A stretch of DNA of 64,000 nt from Saccharum officinarum (GCA_020631735.1 CM036201.1:70573394-70637393), one strand, 5' to 3'; numbered from the stretch's first letter, positions 46,792 to 59,135 are shown. Numbers and translations are program-made. The notes: generated by a model not told the origin, from the letters alone.

Positions 46792-49021
46792 GGTGTTGAC
46801 TGTAGGACGTATGCCAAGTAGCACTGGACATATTCTAAAACTTATTTTACTATAAAACTAATTTGTCATACCTTGACTCATTGATTTTGACTATTTTCTC
46901 TTCCTTGTCTTGTTGTATCCCCTCCTTGATATAGCTTCCTTTGAGCTATTATTTCTTACTCCATTGGATTTTGTTTTATGTTGCTTTTACTAAAAGTTTT
47001 TTGATCTTACCTGGTTCAAAGATTCGATGGCATTTCATCATCCATACTTTTATCTTAGGATGACCACCATTGTTGAAGAAGCACGTGTAGTACCGATGAT
47101 GTGATGTGTGCTTGTTGTGCTTGATGAGTTGCTTGTGTGTTGTTCTTGTTCTCGTGTTTTGAAAGTGGCCCGGAAGGTATAAGTCTTGAGGAGTAGCTTG
47201 ATCTATGCTAAGCGGGGTAGGTTTTACGTAATACTCCGCATGCTGATTTCTATAGCAGTCTGCAATGTTTCTGTTATATCTCAAGATATGGACATGAGAA
47301 ATTTATGAAATTTTACTGGGAATAACTAGACTTCTGTATCTTTCCAAACCACTGGATTTACCTTTTTACCTATTTTGAGCTAAGAGATATACCTGTTCTA
47401 AGTTGAGGTTACTGCACAGTCTGGAATTCTGGAACAGTTTTGGCTAAGCTCTGTTTTTGATTAATTTAATAACAGAATCTGGAAAAGTGTTGTGAATAAA
47501 AGTTGTAGATAATTTCATAAGCTTTCCAACCATGTAAAGATCACTTCATTTGGATCTTTGTAGCTCGAGTTATGCCAGATTTACTGAACTGCTAAAATTA
47601 GAATTCGCCCAGAAATTTTCTGCATTACTTCCTTATCTTGTATAAGTGAATATATCATTGGATATCTTTGAATCTCATTGATTTGCCTGGGAATCTTACA
47701 TTAGAGATGATTATGGTTATCTAGTATAAAAGGGATGTGAGTTACTTTGGTGTCCCCTAGTTTCTTTTTCTTAAGGGGGTAGCAAAGTTGTGAGTGTTGT
47801 AAGATGAATGTTTCGTATGTCCTAGAGCTTCACTTGGAAGAAGTGGTTATCTCTATGATTGGAAGTCTATAGTTAGTTTCATGAAAACTTAGATGACATC
47901 ACCTCCATATCAAGTATGTTTAGTAAGTTTTAAGTGAAGGACTTATCATTAGCAGCAAGCCTTAAAGAAAAGTGTTGCCTTCAATGACATTGTCAGGTGG
48001 AACAAAATCTTTGTTAAGTGGGTAGTGTCCGTTACCATCATCAATCTCAAGCGACGAGGTACCAAGAACTGAAGATTAAACTTTATCTTTCTTGTCATCT
48101 TTTGGCTATCCTTGATCCATGTATTATATCTCATCAACATAAATCAAAGAAGCGTGAAGACTTGAAGATTAGTGTTATCTATCTCTCTAGTCTCTCTTAA
48201 TCTCGTTTCTGCCTTATCCTGTTTTTTTAGAACAGTCTGTCTTTCTTAGCTTATATCTCTATTTTTGGATGCCCAAAAATCATGAATAAATTCTGGACAA
48301 TAGTAGACTTCAATATCTTTCTCTGACCGTAAGAACCACCCTGATATCTATTATGGTTTGGGATTTATGAAAATCACAAGGCGATGCATCTGTGCTGTTA
48401 GCAATCTGGAATAGTTTCTGTTGTGCACAGTTTTCGACCATGTTAACTGTAGAATCTGGAGAAGTATTCTATAAGAAAGTTATAGTAAATTTGATAAGCT
48501 TTCCAACGGTATAAGCTACAACATCATTGGATTGTAGAACTTGAGTTATAACTGTATTTCTGCACTGCCATTTTTCTGCTCGCGAGGAAGTACAAGTTAC
48601 TTGTTCTTGCATATGCTCATGAGTCTCTTTGACATGATAGAAGGACACGATAGTAGTTATCACTCAGAAACAAATGCAAGTTATCCTTCGGTGTTCTCTA
48701 GTTGATCTCTTCTTAAGGGGAGTTGTCAAGCTAAAAGACGACACAAGATGGAGGTTTTATATATTCTATTTCGTCACTTGGAAGCATCAGCTATCTACAT
48801 GGTTGCAAAGTCATTATTAAGAGCAAGTATCTTTTTCTCAGGGTTGGTAACCTGTTGGAACCATCTACAAGGATCGTAAGGGTCTAAAGGAGACATTTAC
48901 AAAGTTGGTTTTGAGTTTGTGGCATCATCATTGGATAAGAGTTGATGAAGAAAGAGTGAAGATTTGCAGATCAACTTTATCTTTCTCCCTCGTCTTTCCA
49001 AATCTCGGGACGAGATTTCTG

Positions 49022-49037
49022 TTAAGTGGGGTAGAAT
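49022..49037 (+). promoter_or_regulatory. Polypurine tract
   Basis: TTAAGTGGGGTAGAAT directly before the 3' LTR, the same position and nearly the same sequence as the tract at 17189-17205 (minus). Confidence 0.85.
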
Positions 49038-52000
49038 TGTCACACCCAAAATTTCCTATTTTGGATTGTACATAGGAAACACTAATAAATATTTTAATAT
49101 TCGGATAAAATTTCCCAAAATTAGTTTATGATAGCGTCAATAGGTTATAGAAAAAAATGAGAATCTTTAGATTTTTCTAAACTAATTTGACGGACTATTG
49201 TTTAATGTGATGTTGCTTGTGGCCACTTGTGCGTTGAGAGCGAGCAAAGTCTTTAAAAATATGTTTAGTACAACGATCTTCTTCTCCAGCCTGTATATAT
49301 TTTTTTTTCTATAATAAAATTCCTTGTTTTCTAATTTAATCCTCTTGTTCGGGGCTTGTCTAAATCTTTTCCGTCTACTTCAAATCACTTATTTGAGATC
49401 ATCAACCGTCTCTGATATCATCTCGAGTATGCTGTCAAAATATCTTTTCATCAGCTTTAATTAATTTATCTCGGTCCACTTTGTTTTCTCCATCAACACA
49501 TGTATTGCCTATTCTTTCATTTTGAGGCCTACGGAACAACCTAGCTTTTGAGCCAGCTCATGTCTCGCTGCTATATGGTCACGTGCTGTTAGCCCCTCAA
49601 TTTCCTTTCCATATATGAAATTCTGAATCGTATTCGAGTTGGACATCGAATCGTATTCGAGTTGGACATCGTCCTGCCGGCCAGTGCGCCGTTGTGAATC
49701 CACGCGTATAAAGAGCAAAGCTATCGTCTTTTATGATGTATGTATCTACTCCATCGGTTTTGCCCTAGTTACCTGCCGCCGCTGTTGTCGTCCGCCGCCG
49801 CTGTTGACGTCCGGCCGGCTGCTGCCCTCGGTCAGAGTCGTTGATCGTATGTGTACGCCTGCCGACGTGCAGCAACTCTGAGGTTTACCCCGGCCTGCCT
49901 CCGTCATCTGTGTGTTGTCCGTCTCCAGCCAGGCCATGCAAAAGCCGCGTCTCAATCTCTACTAGCACCAGGGCGCCTCTATCTACGGAAGCAAGCTGCC
50001 AGTCATCACGTGCCTTAGATTCGGCTATTCCTAGCTATGCCCTGTTGCCTGGCCGAGCTGCTGGCTTGCTTTCAAACTTCAGCACGTCAGCTGCCGTCAA
50101 CTTCCTGGTGTTGAGAGCTCCCTGATACTTGGTTGCAAGACAAATCTACAAAGGTCAGCGGCACCTCCTTGTCCACTACTTCATTGATCAAAGCGTTTAT
50201 GTTGATGTCGTGCCTACGTTATTCTCGCAAAATAAATGATTTCAATATTTGAATAAATTTATTAGATAAGTTAAGTTGCTGCTAATTTAAATATAGATAA
50301 TTGTGGTTTTAAACTTTTTCATATTAATTTGATAATGTGGTGTTTGTGTGATGCTTGTCTTTGGTGTTGGTGAGTGCTATTATTTTCAAAATACCATAGG
50401 ACGACGTTTACTTCTCACCGGAATTTTTTTTGGCATTTTCTGGATTTAAAATTTTAATTTCCGTGAGCTTAATCTTTTTCCTTGATCTCTTCATCAATCT
50501 TTTCATGAGCTCAAACTCATTTAGTTGAGTTCCTTATCTCTCCAAGAGTCTCCAGGATTTTTCCCGTGATTTTTCTGAGCTCCGGACTATTTTTCACGGC
50601 CAAAAAGGTAATTCTAGATTTTCTGGAATTATTTTATTCACGGAATTAAAATAATCCCGAAATTAAGAAAATCCGAAACGTTTCCAAACCCTACGACTAT
50701 ATATATGCCGGCGTAGCCCTCGACGCCCTGATTTCAGAAGTACAACCCTTATCGCGAGCCGCCGCTCGTAGCTCCCTCCGTCTCTCGCCGAAGTTCTGCA
50801 TCTACAGCTTGCGTTCCGGCGAACTTCCGACGAGCTTTTCCGGCCAAACCGTCGCGTTCCGACGCCAGCCACCACCACCAAGAGGCAGCCCTCGTCGTTC
50901 TCTACAGCGTGGTATATCTGTTTGCACGAATCCATCGCTGTTTCATCGAGTTCCTATCTCATCTTGTTTTTCTCCGGCGAGGTACCACCATGGCTGACCG
51001 GAGCTCCTCCCAGCTCAAGGTAGAAGATGATACTATTTACAGTTTTGCCACTAAACTTGTTTTGATCATAAAATCTTCGTTTTAACTCCGATTTGACCCG
51101 TTCAAGTTGCGTTAGGTTCGTATTTGCGAGCTCTACATGTTAGTGTAGTTGTACAGTTGGTTTTGATAATTTATTTTTCGAGTTTATAATTGAGTATTTA
51201 TTTATCTATAGGAAATCTTAGAAAATTCATAACTTTCACGTTTTAACTCCGAATTTGGTGATCTTTGCGTCTGTGTGATCGTAGAAACGTGTAGAAGAGT
51301 TTTATAAACTTTGATTATTGTTTTGCTACTGTTGGTGTACTGTTCTAATTGTATCTCTTTATTTGCTTCGTGTATGTTTGATTGGATGCATGTGTGTTGT
51401 TGATTGATGATCGAGTATAGACGTGAGCAGTATCTGGACGATCAGGAGTATTATTTTGAGCCAGACCAGCAGTATCATCAGGAAAGCTTTGATTAAGGCA
51501 AGTATAACATGGGACCATCCTTGTTGTCCTATTCACTGAAATTATCATACATATGCATGTGTCTTCCTTGACAACCTTAGAGATTATAACTTAGTGATTG
51601 ATACCTTGATTCCTTGTCAACCTTGGGATGCATTTGGGTAGCTATTGCTAGTGCTTAATTATGAACAATGATCTTGTAATTTGACTAATGGATTATGCAA
51701 TCAACCTTTAATGATGATTTTATTACTGTTGAAAAGGGGGCTAGAGCAAGGGGTTATATTGTTGCTCTGGTTTCTCTCCGTAAGGACTTATCTGTACATG
51801 ACCATCCGGGACATACAGTACAGCTGTGAGGGCTATATGGCTCTGGCTTTAGTTGTTCAAGAGACCTTTTCTAGCTTGTTAGAGGTTACCTTAAATGGCG
51901 TAAGAATGGCTTGCCACTTTGGGTGTAGTGCGAGCCCCTGGCCTAGTGTGTATAGGCTGCGGTTGTTGTGCCACAGGGAAGGGGGGTTCTACATCTGCCT

Positions 52001-52748
52001 GCCGAGTGAATCTAATGGCCCTAACTTGTTAGACGAACTTTTGAGTGGCTTTATATGGTCTCTGATGTTTTGGGCCTTGCAAACCCATGCATTTGGAAAT
52101 CATGACTCACAGTGAAAGTGTACACCTCTGCGCAGAGTTAAAAACTGGTATACTAGCCGTGCTCACGGATACGAGCGGCCTTGGAACATCTACAGAATAG
52201 TTGATCACCATTGTTATATCATGCTTAATTACTGTTGTTATTATTATGCTCATGTTAATGCTATTCATTATCCTTATTACAATTGATCATTGGTTCATTA
52301 ATGGGAATTGGAATACCTTGATGCTACTCAATTGCTAATTATATAATGATTAAAAGCTAAACGCAGTTAAACAGTGTCTAGCTTTTTGAGCCTCATGAAC
52401 CCTGTGTTATACTTGTTGAGTTCGACATGGACTCACTCTTGCTATTTCTCCAACACTCCAGTGTGTAGTAAGATGCTACTCAGAAGAAGGACAAAGGTGT
52501 AGTGGAGTTTCCAGAAGACTAGTAGAAGTGCTAGGCATATGTTACCCCCAGTCAGCCGTCCCTGAGAATAATGGAGCCCGAAGTTTAGTCACCGTTCCGC
52601 GATACTCTGATGTAAGTGTTAATATAGCTATGTATACGTTATATAATAACATTGTTTCTGATATTTTTTCCATTCTGGCATATGTGTGGACTTCCTGGGC
52701 ACACATATGATTAGCCTGGTTTTGTTCTTTAGAAAACCGGGTGTGACA
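49038..52748 (+). repeat. 3' LTR of non-autonomous element, 3711 bp
   Basis: TGTCACACCC to GGGTGTGACA. The first ~2 kb (U3) is unlike the LTR of the coding element; about 51025-52748 is related to it. Contains the TATA box at 50697-50707 and the ATG at 50990. Confidence 0.95.
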
Positions 52749-53240
52749 TGCTGTCAAATGGAGATGATTTCTATATGAATGTTATAGCTCTCGATGAGAT
52801 CTGCGAGTTTCTAGTTTTGAGTTTTTTTAATTTGAGGTCGCTAAAATGCTCAAAAAAAATTAAACAAATTTTCAGGAATTAATATACTGTTGAAAATTTG
52901 TTTAAGTTTTTTGAGCATTTTAGCGACTTCAAATTAAAAAACTCAAAACTAGAAAGTCGTAGATCTCATCGAGAGATACAACTTTCATATAGAAATCATC
53001 TCCATTTGACAGCATATAAAAAAGATATGATTTTTCCAAGGCGACAAGCGCTGGTACGCGATTAATATACTGCTGAAAATTTGTTTAATTTTTGAAGTAT
53101 TTTAATGATCTCAAATTAAAAAAATTCAAAACTAGAAAGTTGTAGATCTCGTCGAGAGCTACATTTTTCATATAAAAATCATCTTCATCCGAGATCATAT
53201 GAAAAGATATAATTTTTGGAATATTTTAGAAATTGTAGCT
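52749..53240. repeat. Foldback (hairpin) repeat plus a third partial copy
   Basis: Arms of about 130 bp: TGCTGTCAAATGG at 52749 pairs with CCATTTGACAGCA ending near 53015, with a short loop near 52880. A direct, diverged copy of the right arm follows at about 53060-53200. Each arm contains the phrase CAAAACTAGAAAGT(C/T)GTAGATCTC also met elsewhere in the window. MITE-like, but no clean target duplication because the left side abuts the LTR. Confidence 0.75.
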
Positions 53241-53313
53241 ACAGTACCGCGAAATAGAAATATAACCGACTGACATGTGGGCCCCACATGTAGGACCACA
53301 CCACGTCAGCATT

Positions 53314-53500
53314 GGGACCTAGATGACACCCGAAGTCAAGTTCAGGGACCCAGAAATACACTGTTCAAAGTTCGGGGACCTAAGTGACACCCAAAGCTAA
53401 GTTCAGGGACCTAGATGACACCTGAAGGCAAGTTCAGAGACCAGAAATACACTGTTGAAAGTTCGGGGACCTAAGTGACATCAGCTGTCAAGTTCAGAGA
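53314..53500. repeat. 92-bp tandem repeat, two copies
   Basis: GGGACCTAGATGACACC starts at 53314 and 53406; each unit holds AGAAATACACTGTT and AAGTTCGGGGACCTAAGTGA phrases. Confidence 0.85.
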
Positions 53501-53751
53501 CCGCTGGTGAATTTTTCTCTTAATTCAGATTTGGACGAACATACCCCAGATGCTTATTAGTCGATTGGTTTTGAGTAATGAAATGTGTTAGGTTAGTCCG
53601 CCGGAGCTAGAGGATTTGATACTGATACGCTCTGCCTTGTTCTGTAGCTAGCGTAGATCGGTGTCGGCTGATCGTGGGAATCATATCGGTTGGAGATATA
53701 AGCCCTTGTGGCATCGGCGGATTGTCTCTAAGCTACTGATTTGGTGTAGAA

Positions 53752-54479
53752 TCAAGTAATTTTTTTTTCGCGAATGGGGTTTACAGCCCGTGTTTCATTA
53801 AGACGAAAGGAGTTTTTTTTGGTACAACCGGTTATTAGGCCTGCTACAACAAATCGTTTGCGAGTGGCAAGCGATAACATTAGCAAGGCTAACAACCTAC
53901 GACGAGATAGCCCTAAGATACTATACGGCGGTCAATGGTGCGACAATGTCAACGCCAGCATGGAACGCCCAAATAGAAACTAAGGGGGTAAAACCCGCAT
54001 CGATCCACTGTCCGCCTTCGTCATGGATGCGCTACGCGACAACCGCTGGAGTGGAGACCTCATTCCTGAAGATCCTCACGTTTCGTTCTTTCCAGACCTC
54101 CCAAGAGACGAGGAGCACTAGTGAATCAAACCCCCGACACTGCTCTGAACTAAGCATAAGTCTTCGATGCAGCCACCACTCGATCGGGTCCCCCTCCCCC
54201 AAGTCCGCCATGAGCTGCTGAAGGCCGACAGGTTGCAAAACTCGGAACCAAATCTCCTTAGGGCTCGTTCGGTTACGGCTTTAGGAGGCCAGGAATCAAT
54301 CTGGTAGTGAAAGCTTACATAAATTAAAGTAACAATCTGGCCATGATTTCTTCCCGGGGCTCATTCCTGGTGAAACGAACGTGGCCTTAGTCACCACACA
54401 ACGTGGGCTACCGTTTCGGATTCTTGGTTGCAAAGGATACAGCCGTCATCATCTTGCAAGCCTCAAGTAATTTTTTTTT
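53752..54479 (-). mobile_element. 5'-truncated LINE (L1-type) 3' end with target duplication
   Basis: Flanked by TCAAGTAATTTTTTTT on both sides (53752-53768 and 54463-54479). On the minus strand it reads the zinc-binding tail of a plant LINE reverse transcriptase: DGCILCNQESETVAHVVW near 54415-54460, and FDSLVLLVSWEVWKERNVRIF within the 68-codon frame at 54032-54238. The A tail is represented by the T run at 53760-53768. A small MITE (54261-54386) interrupts the coding part, so the LINE insertion is the older of the two. Confidence 0.85.
54261..54386. mobile_element. Tourist-like MITE, 126 bp, inside LINE
   Basis: Imperfect terminal inverted repeats GGGCTCGTTCGGTT / AACGAACGTGGCC, flanked by TTA at 54258-54260 and 54387-54389, the target duplication of PIF/Harbinger elements. 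Confidence 0.8.
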
Positions 54480-57244
54480 ATATCAGATACGGAACAGAAC
54501 TATCTTTCACAGTTTCACACAATTAAATTCACAAAAAAACAGTTACAAAATTCCTGCATTCTCTCATCACTCATCAGGCAGTACATGTATGCTGTATAGG
54601 TAAAGCAGGCTAGTTGGGCGCCGGACTGGTCTGGACACTGATTGGAACAATCATGCAGCATGCTCTGACGTGACATTTCCATGATCCTCCACGTGAAACA
54701 GTGACTGATTTCAGGAAATGTTTTTTGGGAGCTGAGATTACAAACCAAAGCCACACTACTGTTCCAGCCCGTATGGTGCACTTCTTCATGTGTCACACAT
54801 CTCACAAAGATTTCTCTGCAGTGTTCGGATATCGCTACAGAGCTATGCTATGCTGAGCTGAAACAGGCACATTCACTCTCTGAAAAATCATAAACAGCGA
54901 TGCAGATATATGTCTGTCCAACGTCGGTAGTCCGTCTGCGTCCGAGCTAGATTGCACGAATTAAGGTGCTTAGATTGCGTGTCGCACGTCGTCGTGTCAA
55001 TCTCAATCATGGTTAATTTTGGCCCTTCTAATAATGGTACTAATATTAGTACATTTGAACACACAGTTTAGTAGGTATATATGATCGATGCTGCTGCTTC
55101 GCTTTTGCATTCATGCATCTGTCCTTTAATTAGACTGGCATGTATAAGGTAGTAGTTTCCTCCTCTCATCTAACCTCTGAACCCAGTTTAAATAAACTCT
55201 ACTATAAAGTCCAAGTAGATTTCATATTCTTTTCAGTAGCAGCAGGATTTTCTTTTTATTTAGTTATTTTTCTCAAAAACAAGCGCGAGTCATCACGGAT
55301 AAAATTCAGAGGTCCGTGTGTCAAGTGCAGGTGCAGTGCATATAAAATGGAGAGATGGATGGCACAGAACACCTTACTCGAATGCACGCATCATTAGTCT
55401 ACTTTTAATCATCAGGGCAACCACTACTAATCATTTGATGTCTCTCCTACTCTAATTTTCCTTGTAAGAGTAGTCAAGGGAGCCAGCCATAAGATCAGCC
55501 AAAGGAAGCAACAAAGCCAAAAGGCACCACTCCATTCGCCTTACTGCATGGCCATCTTCCATACTTCTTGTACATCTTCTCCGCTCTCTGTCCAATGATT
55601 TACAAGGCATCCACTTTCAGATTCTTCTCTGTCTAACCTCCAGCCCAAATTTTAAATTTTATACTTGAGGTCCACACACTAATCTAATTAAGGTTATGAC
55701 TTGGAAGAAGGGTGGTTAATAAAGATAATAAACTTTGTTAGTTTGAAATACTAGGTCATGTTTGTCAACTAGTAGTAGGGCTTTTGTGGCTTGCAATTCC
55801 CATGAAAGACACGCATCAACGTTGCAATCATGGGAGAGCTGATCGGACACCAAACTATTGCCTCAACTACACTCAGCTTTTAAAATTGAAAATTGTACTG
55901 TACTCGCTAAACAAAAACTCTGCAATACCATGTTTATATCATTTAAAAATTTAATCTTAATCCCATATCGGTGATTAGAAAATGCTTAGGGCTGTACGTT
56001 AGGAGTAGATGGAATCGGCGACAAATCAAGCTTAGCAGAGTACACGCCCCCATGTCGTGTTCCATGTCTTCTTTAATCAGACCTCTGCGCACCGTTTAGT
56101 TTAAAACTGGTTATTAAGCATGGATTAGATGGTGACAGCTGAGGGGTTGGGTCCAAAAGTGTTGAGCGAAACCCTGGCCTGACAGCAACGTGTATTGATT
56201 TTGTAATACCACACGCAGTTTATTCCTCATGTAAGGCTCATTTCAAGCTCACCGTGTCTGGGTAGTAGCAGGCCGCAATTACATATCACTTCAGTTTTGT
56301 CCCAAGTATGACCATATATGTTGTCTTATTGTAAATTGCAAATTGTGCATAGCTCAACTAGTTAGGTTCGTTGTGGTAGAACTTGCTCACATCGAGCTAC
56401 AACACAAATTAAAATATAATCTTTGGTTTCATGCACTACCATAGAAACACATAGACCGTGAACAAGTTCCTCTAAAAACAACGCCCCCAAGAAACAAAAC
56501 GATCGACACACGCATATAATATGTGCCACTGTTTTTATGATCCAACCGGTAAGGTCAAACCATATAAGTTCACTAAGAGCTATTCATCCAACTCTAGGCA
56601 ATGCCTTCAGCAAATAAGCAGCAGCAGTAGTGCCATCATTGTCAGGTAAAACCAAAGTTTCAGACTCTCAAGGATTTGATGAGACATAACTGGCTCCTTT
56701 AACATATAGGATGGACCGACTTGACTACTCCGAGTTCTACGTCAAGTTAATTTATTAATTGGGGCTGCTTCCTTTTGCAATTTGGTCAAACGATTTCGTT
56801 TTTAACGATGGTCACCCGAATACATTTTTGCAGGTTTTATTCAGGGACGCACTGACTTTGGTTCTGGGTTCAATTGCCGTCCGATGATTGCAATAATCAG
56901 ATTCACGAGGCATGCAAATTACTAGAAATAAGTGCCATGCGGTTTTTTCCAGATGGTCTTTTGTGTACCGTCTCAGTCTTTAGTTTACAACCTTGTAACA
57001 AGTTTTAATTTTTTGGTGTGTTTTCTTGTTTTTAGGACTGTTGCTTCTTTTTGTAGAAAGACTAAAGCTAGAACTATTTTCCATTGCCTATAAAAAGTTC
57101 TACATCTTCACTGGCATGGAGTTCAAGATATAGTTCGTTACTATCCCTGATATCTCGGGATACCTTGTTGTGAACGACCAGGAAACAAACCCTAGTAGGA
57201 CTAGGAGCCAAATACTAGTAGGAAAAAAAAACCAACGGTAACCT
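54480..57244. other. Intergenic sequence, nothing assigned
   Basis: 2.8 kb of AT-rich sequence. Frames of 60-96 codons occur (54515-54805 minus, 55140-55397 plus) without recognisable content. No repeat ends noticed. Confidence 0.3.
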
Positions 57245-57600
57245 GTTTCTATAAATAGTTGCATGGAAAATAATTCATAAAAATTTTCATATGAACTCGA
57301 TGAAAACAAATTTTATATCAAAATGGTAGCTCTCGATGCAATATATAAATTTGTAGTTGAGAAGTTTTTATTTGAAACGGTTTACAACCCAAAATATTTG
57401 TTTTAAGTGCATGAATTTGATTTGAAACAGCCTCAGATGTTGACATTATATACCAAAGTTGTAGTTCTTAATACAGTCTACAACTTTGTGGTTGAAAAGA
57501 TTTTTTTATTTAAAGTCCTTTAGAGTTTCAAATATGTATTCTAAGTTTATAGATTTTGAAATTCCAAATTTAGAATTTCTAAATGACCTTAAATGTTCGC
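57245..57600. repeat. Dispersed AT-rich module, related to 60880-61090
   Basis: Starts AATAGTTGCATGGAAAATAA and contains phrases such as CCAAAGTTGTAGTTCTTAAT and GTCTACAACTTTGTGGTTGA. The 60880-61090 stretch begins with the same AATAGTTGCA phrase. These phrases also resemble, inverted, the units of the array at 63425-64000. Confidence 0.6.
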
Positions 57601-57609
57601 ATAGTTAGG

Positions 57610-57785
57610 GGGTGCCTGGGACTGCTCCGCTCCACGTTTTTTTTAGTCAAACCGTTTCAGCTCCACACACTCTATTTAAGAAAAAGGGTGGAGTTGTGAG
57701 AGCACCTAGAGAGGTGCTCCATAAACTTCAATTTTTTATGGAGCTGCCCCCACGGTGGCGTTTGTGGAGCAATCCCAAACACCCC
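57610..57785. mobile_element. MITE, 176 bp, Tourist/Harbinger-like
   Basis: Terminal inverted repeats GGGGTGCCTGGGACTGCTCC / GGAGCAATCCCAAACACCCC, flanked by TTAG on both sides (57606-57609 and 57786-57789; TTA is the usual core). Confidence 0.8.
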
Positions 57786-58019
57786 TTAGTATCAAAGTTG
57801 TACTGACCGACCTAATCTATATTTATTGTTAATAAGTTTTTTATTTAAAGTTTTTCAGTGTCTTAAATATTTGTTTTGAAATCACATATTTTCATACTCA
57901 TAGGCGGGGCCCACCCGCGCCACTCCCCCACGCTTCCCTACTTCCCGCGCGCCCTTCCACGCCTGCTGCGCCGCTCCCCTCCATGCACGGCGCCTCAACA
58001 GTTGCAGTAGACAGCTGTG

Positions 58020-58260
58020 GCAAGTGGCTCTCACATTGCAACATGCACAACAACCCGATCTACTTTTTAAAACATCCAAATGAAATAATTGCAACATACG
58101 TACGACACAACTGAAATATTCGAAATATGTTCCTGAAACACATGCAAAAATACATGAAAAACAATTGCAAACATATGCAACATCCACGTAAAATACTTGC
58201 AACATATGTGTGAAACATATACAACATACAGATAAACACACTTACAATAAAAGTTCAATG
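58020..58260. repeat. GCAACATA-type repeat, relative of the 97-bp array
   Basis: Phrases TTGCAACATA(C/T)GT, GAAACACATGCAAA and GCAACATCCACGTAAAATAC recur irregularly. They match the phrases of the array at 33189-33617, 25 kb away, but without a clear period. The GC-rich 57900-58000 next to it has no assigned feature. Confidence 0.65.
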
Positions 58261-58703
58261 ATTATTGATTAAATTTTGGTTGGTGTTCTAGAGCCCCCCT
58301 CTGTTTCGCTTTCTACATCGCTCCATGATCGTGCCAGTAGAAATGTAGAATGCCAGTAGAAGAACAATGCACATCGTCAAAGAGTTGCATTGGGAGAATC
58401 ATTTTTGCATTTCAAAGTACACATAGAAGCAATCGTCCGGACTCCAGAGATCTCATTATTAAAGTGACGAAAATAAAATAAAATAAAATTATACTAGCAA
58501 CTAATGGCAATCGAATCAAATCAACGGAGCCAACAGAGAGCATCGTTCATGAGCTGCAACAATGGTTCCTCTACTCTACCCCTACTTAAGACATCGGAAT
58601 TGCAGGATGATTTACCGCCGCGGGCCGCGGCTTCGAGATTCGAGAAGCTTCCAGCTCCGGCGGCGGCGGGCCGGGCTGGGCGCGGGGGTTCTCAGCACAG
58701 CAG

Positions 58704-59135
58704 TCAGCAAGCGTAGTAGTCGACGAGCTCGTCGAGGGACTCCGGCTGCGGGTCGGCGTTCTCCAGCATCCAGAGGAGGTGCTCGAACAGCACGACCTCG
58801 CAGCCGACGACGACGGTACCTGCTGCTGCCGCTCCCCCGGTGGCGCCGCCGCCGCCGGTGCGGTGGACGAGGGTCTGGAACAGCGGGTGGCCCACGAGCT
58901 CTTCGGCGATGAGGTACCGGCGGCGCGACTTGCCGACGTACACCGGGTGCAGGCCCTTGGGCACCTCGTCCGCGCCGTGGAACGACGCGCCCCGCGCGCG
59001 AGCGTCGCCGGCGATGGCGCCGTCGTGGTGGTCGTCGTCGTGAGCCGGTGGCGACGGCGCGCGGGCGACGATGCGGCTCGATGAGTGCCACCTCTTGATC
59101 ATGCACCGGAGCTTGCTCAGCCCGCCCTTCGCCAT
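58704..59135 (-). CDS. SAUR-family auxin-responsive protein (143 aa)
   Basis: An intronless, GC-rich frame of the small auxin-up RNA family; these short proteins typically act at the plasma membrane in growth control, in the best-studied cases by inhibiting PP2C-D phosphatases. The start at 59135 gives MAKGGLSKLRCMIKRWHSSS, a usual SAUR N-terminus; an in-frame ATG 51 bases upstream is less likely. The core domain runs about residues 57-133, with VPKGLHPVYVGK (58-69), VGHPLFQTLV (81-90) and GCEVVLFEHLLWML (111-124). Oddities are an acidic/His patch at 33-38 and a Gly/Ala-rich insert at 94-106 inside the core. No stop or frameshift, so it looks functional. It stands alone; SAURs often cluster, but no second copy is in the window. 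No TGTCTC auxin element was noticed nearby. Confidence 0.92.
   Translation of the reverse strand: MAKGGLSKLRCMIKRWHSSSRIVARAPSPPAHDDDHHDGAIAGDARARGASFHGADEVPKGLHPVYVGKSRRRYLIAEELVGHPLFQTLVHRTGGGGATGGAAAAGTVVVGCEVVLFEHLLWMLENADPQPESLDELVDYYAC

Larger units (their letters stand above)
46777..49037 (+). other. Gene-free interior of non-autonomous element
   Basis: No frame resembles a protein. About 47280-47600 is related to the leader at 21730-22030 of the coding element (minus sense there), including the GAGCTAAGAGATAT phrase. A second, more diverged run of the same phrases occurs at 48300-48560. Frames up to about 100 codons here are incidental. Confidence 0.7.
43143..52748 (+). mobile_element. 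Non-autonomous gypsy-type LTR element
   Basis: Two near-identical LTRs (43143-46776, start lost in the gap; 49038-52748) surround 2261 bp with a primer-binding site at one end and a polypurine tract at the other but no gag or pol. LTR ends are TGTCACACCC and GGGTGTGACA, the same as the coding element at 14270-26105, and the last ~1.7 kb of the LTR is visibly related to it. It is therefore a large non-autonomous derivative (LARD-like) that would depend on proteins of that family. The target duplication cannot be checked because of the gap. Confidence 0.9.
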
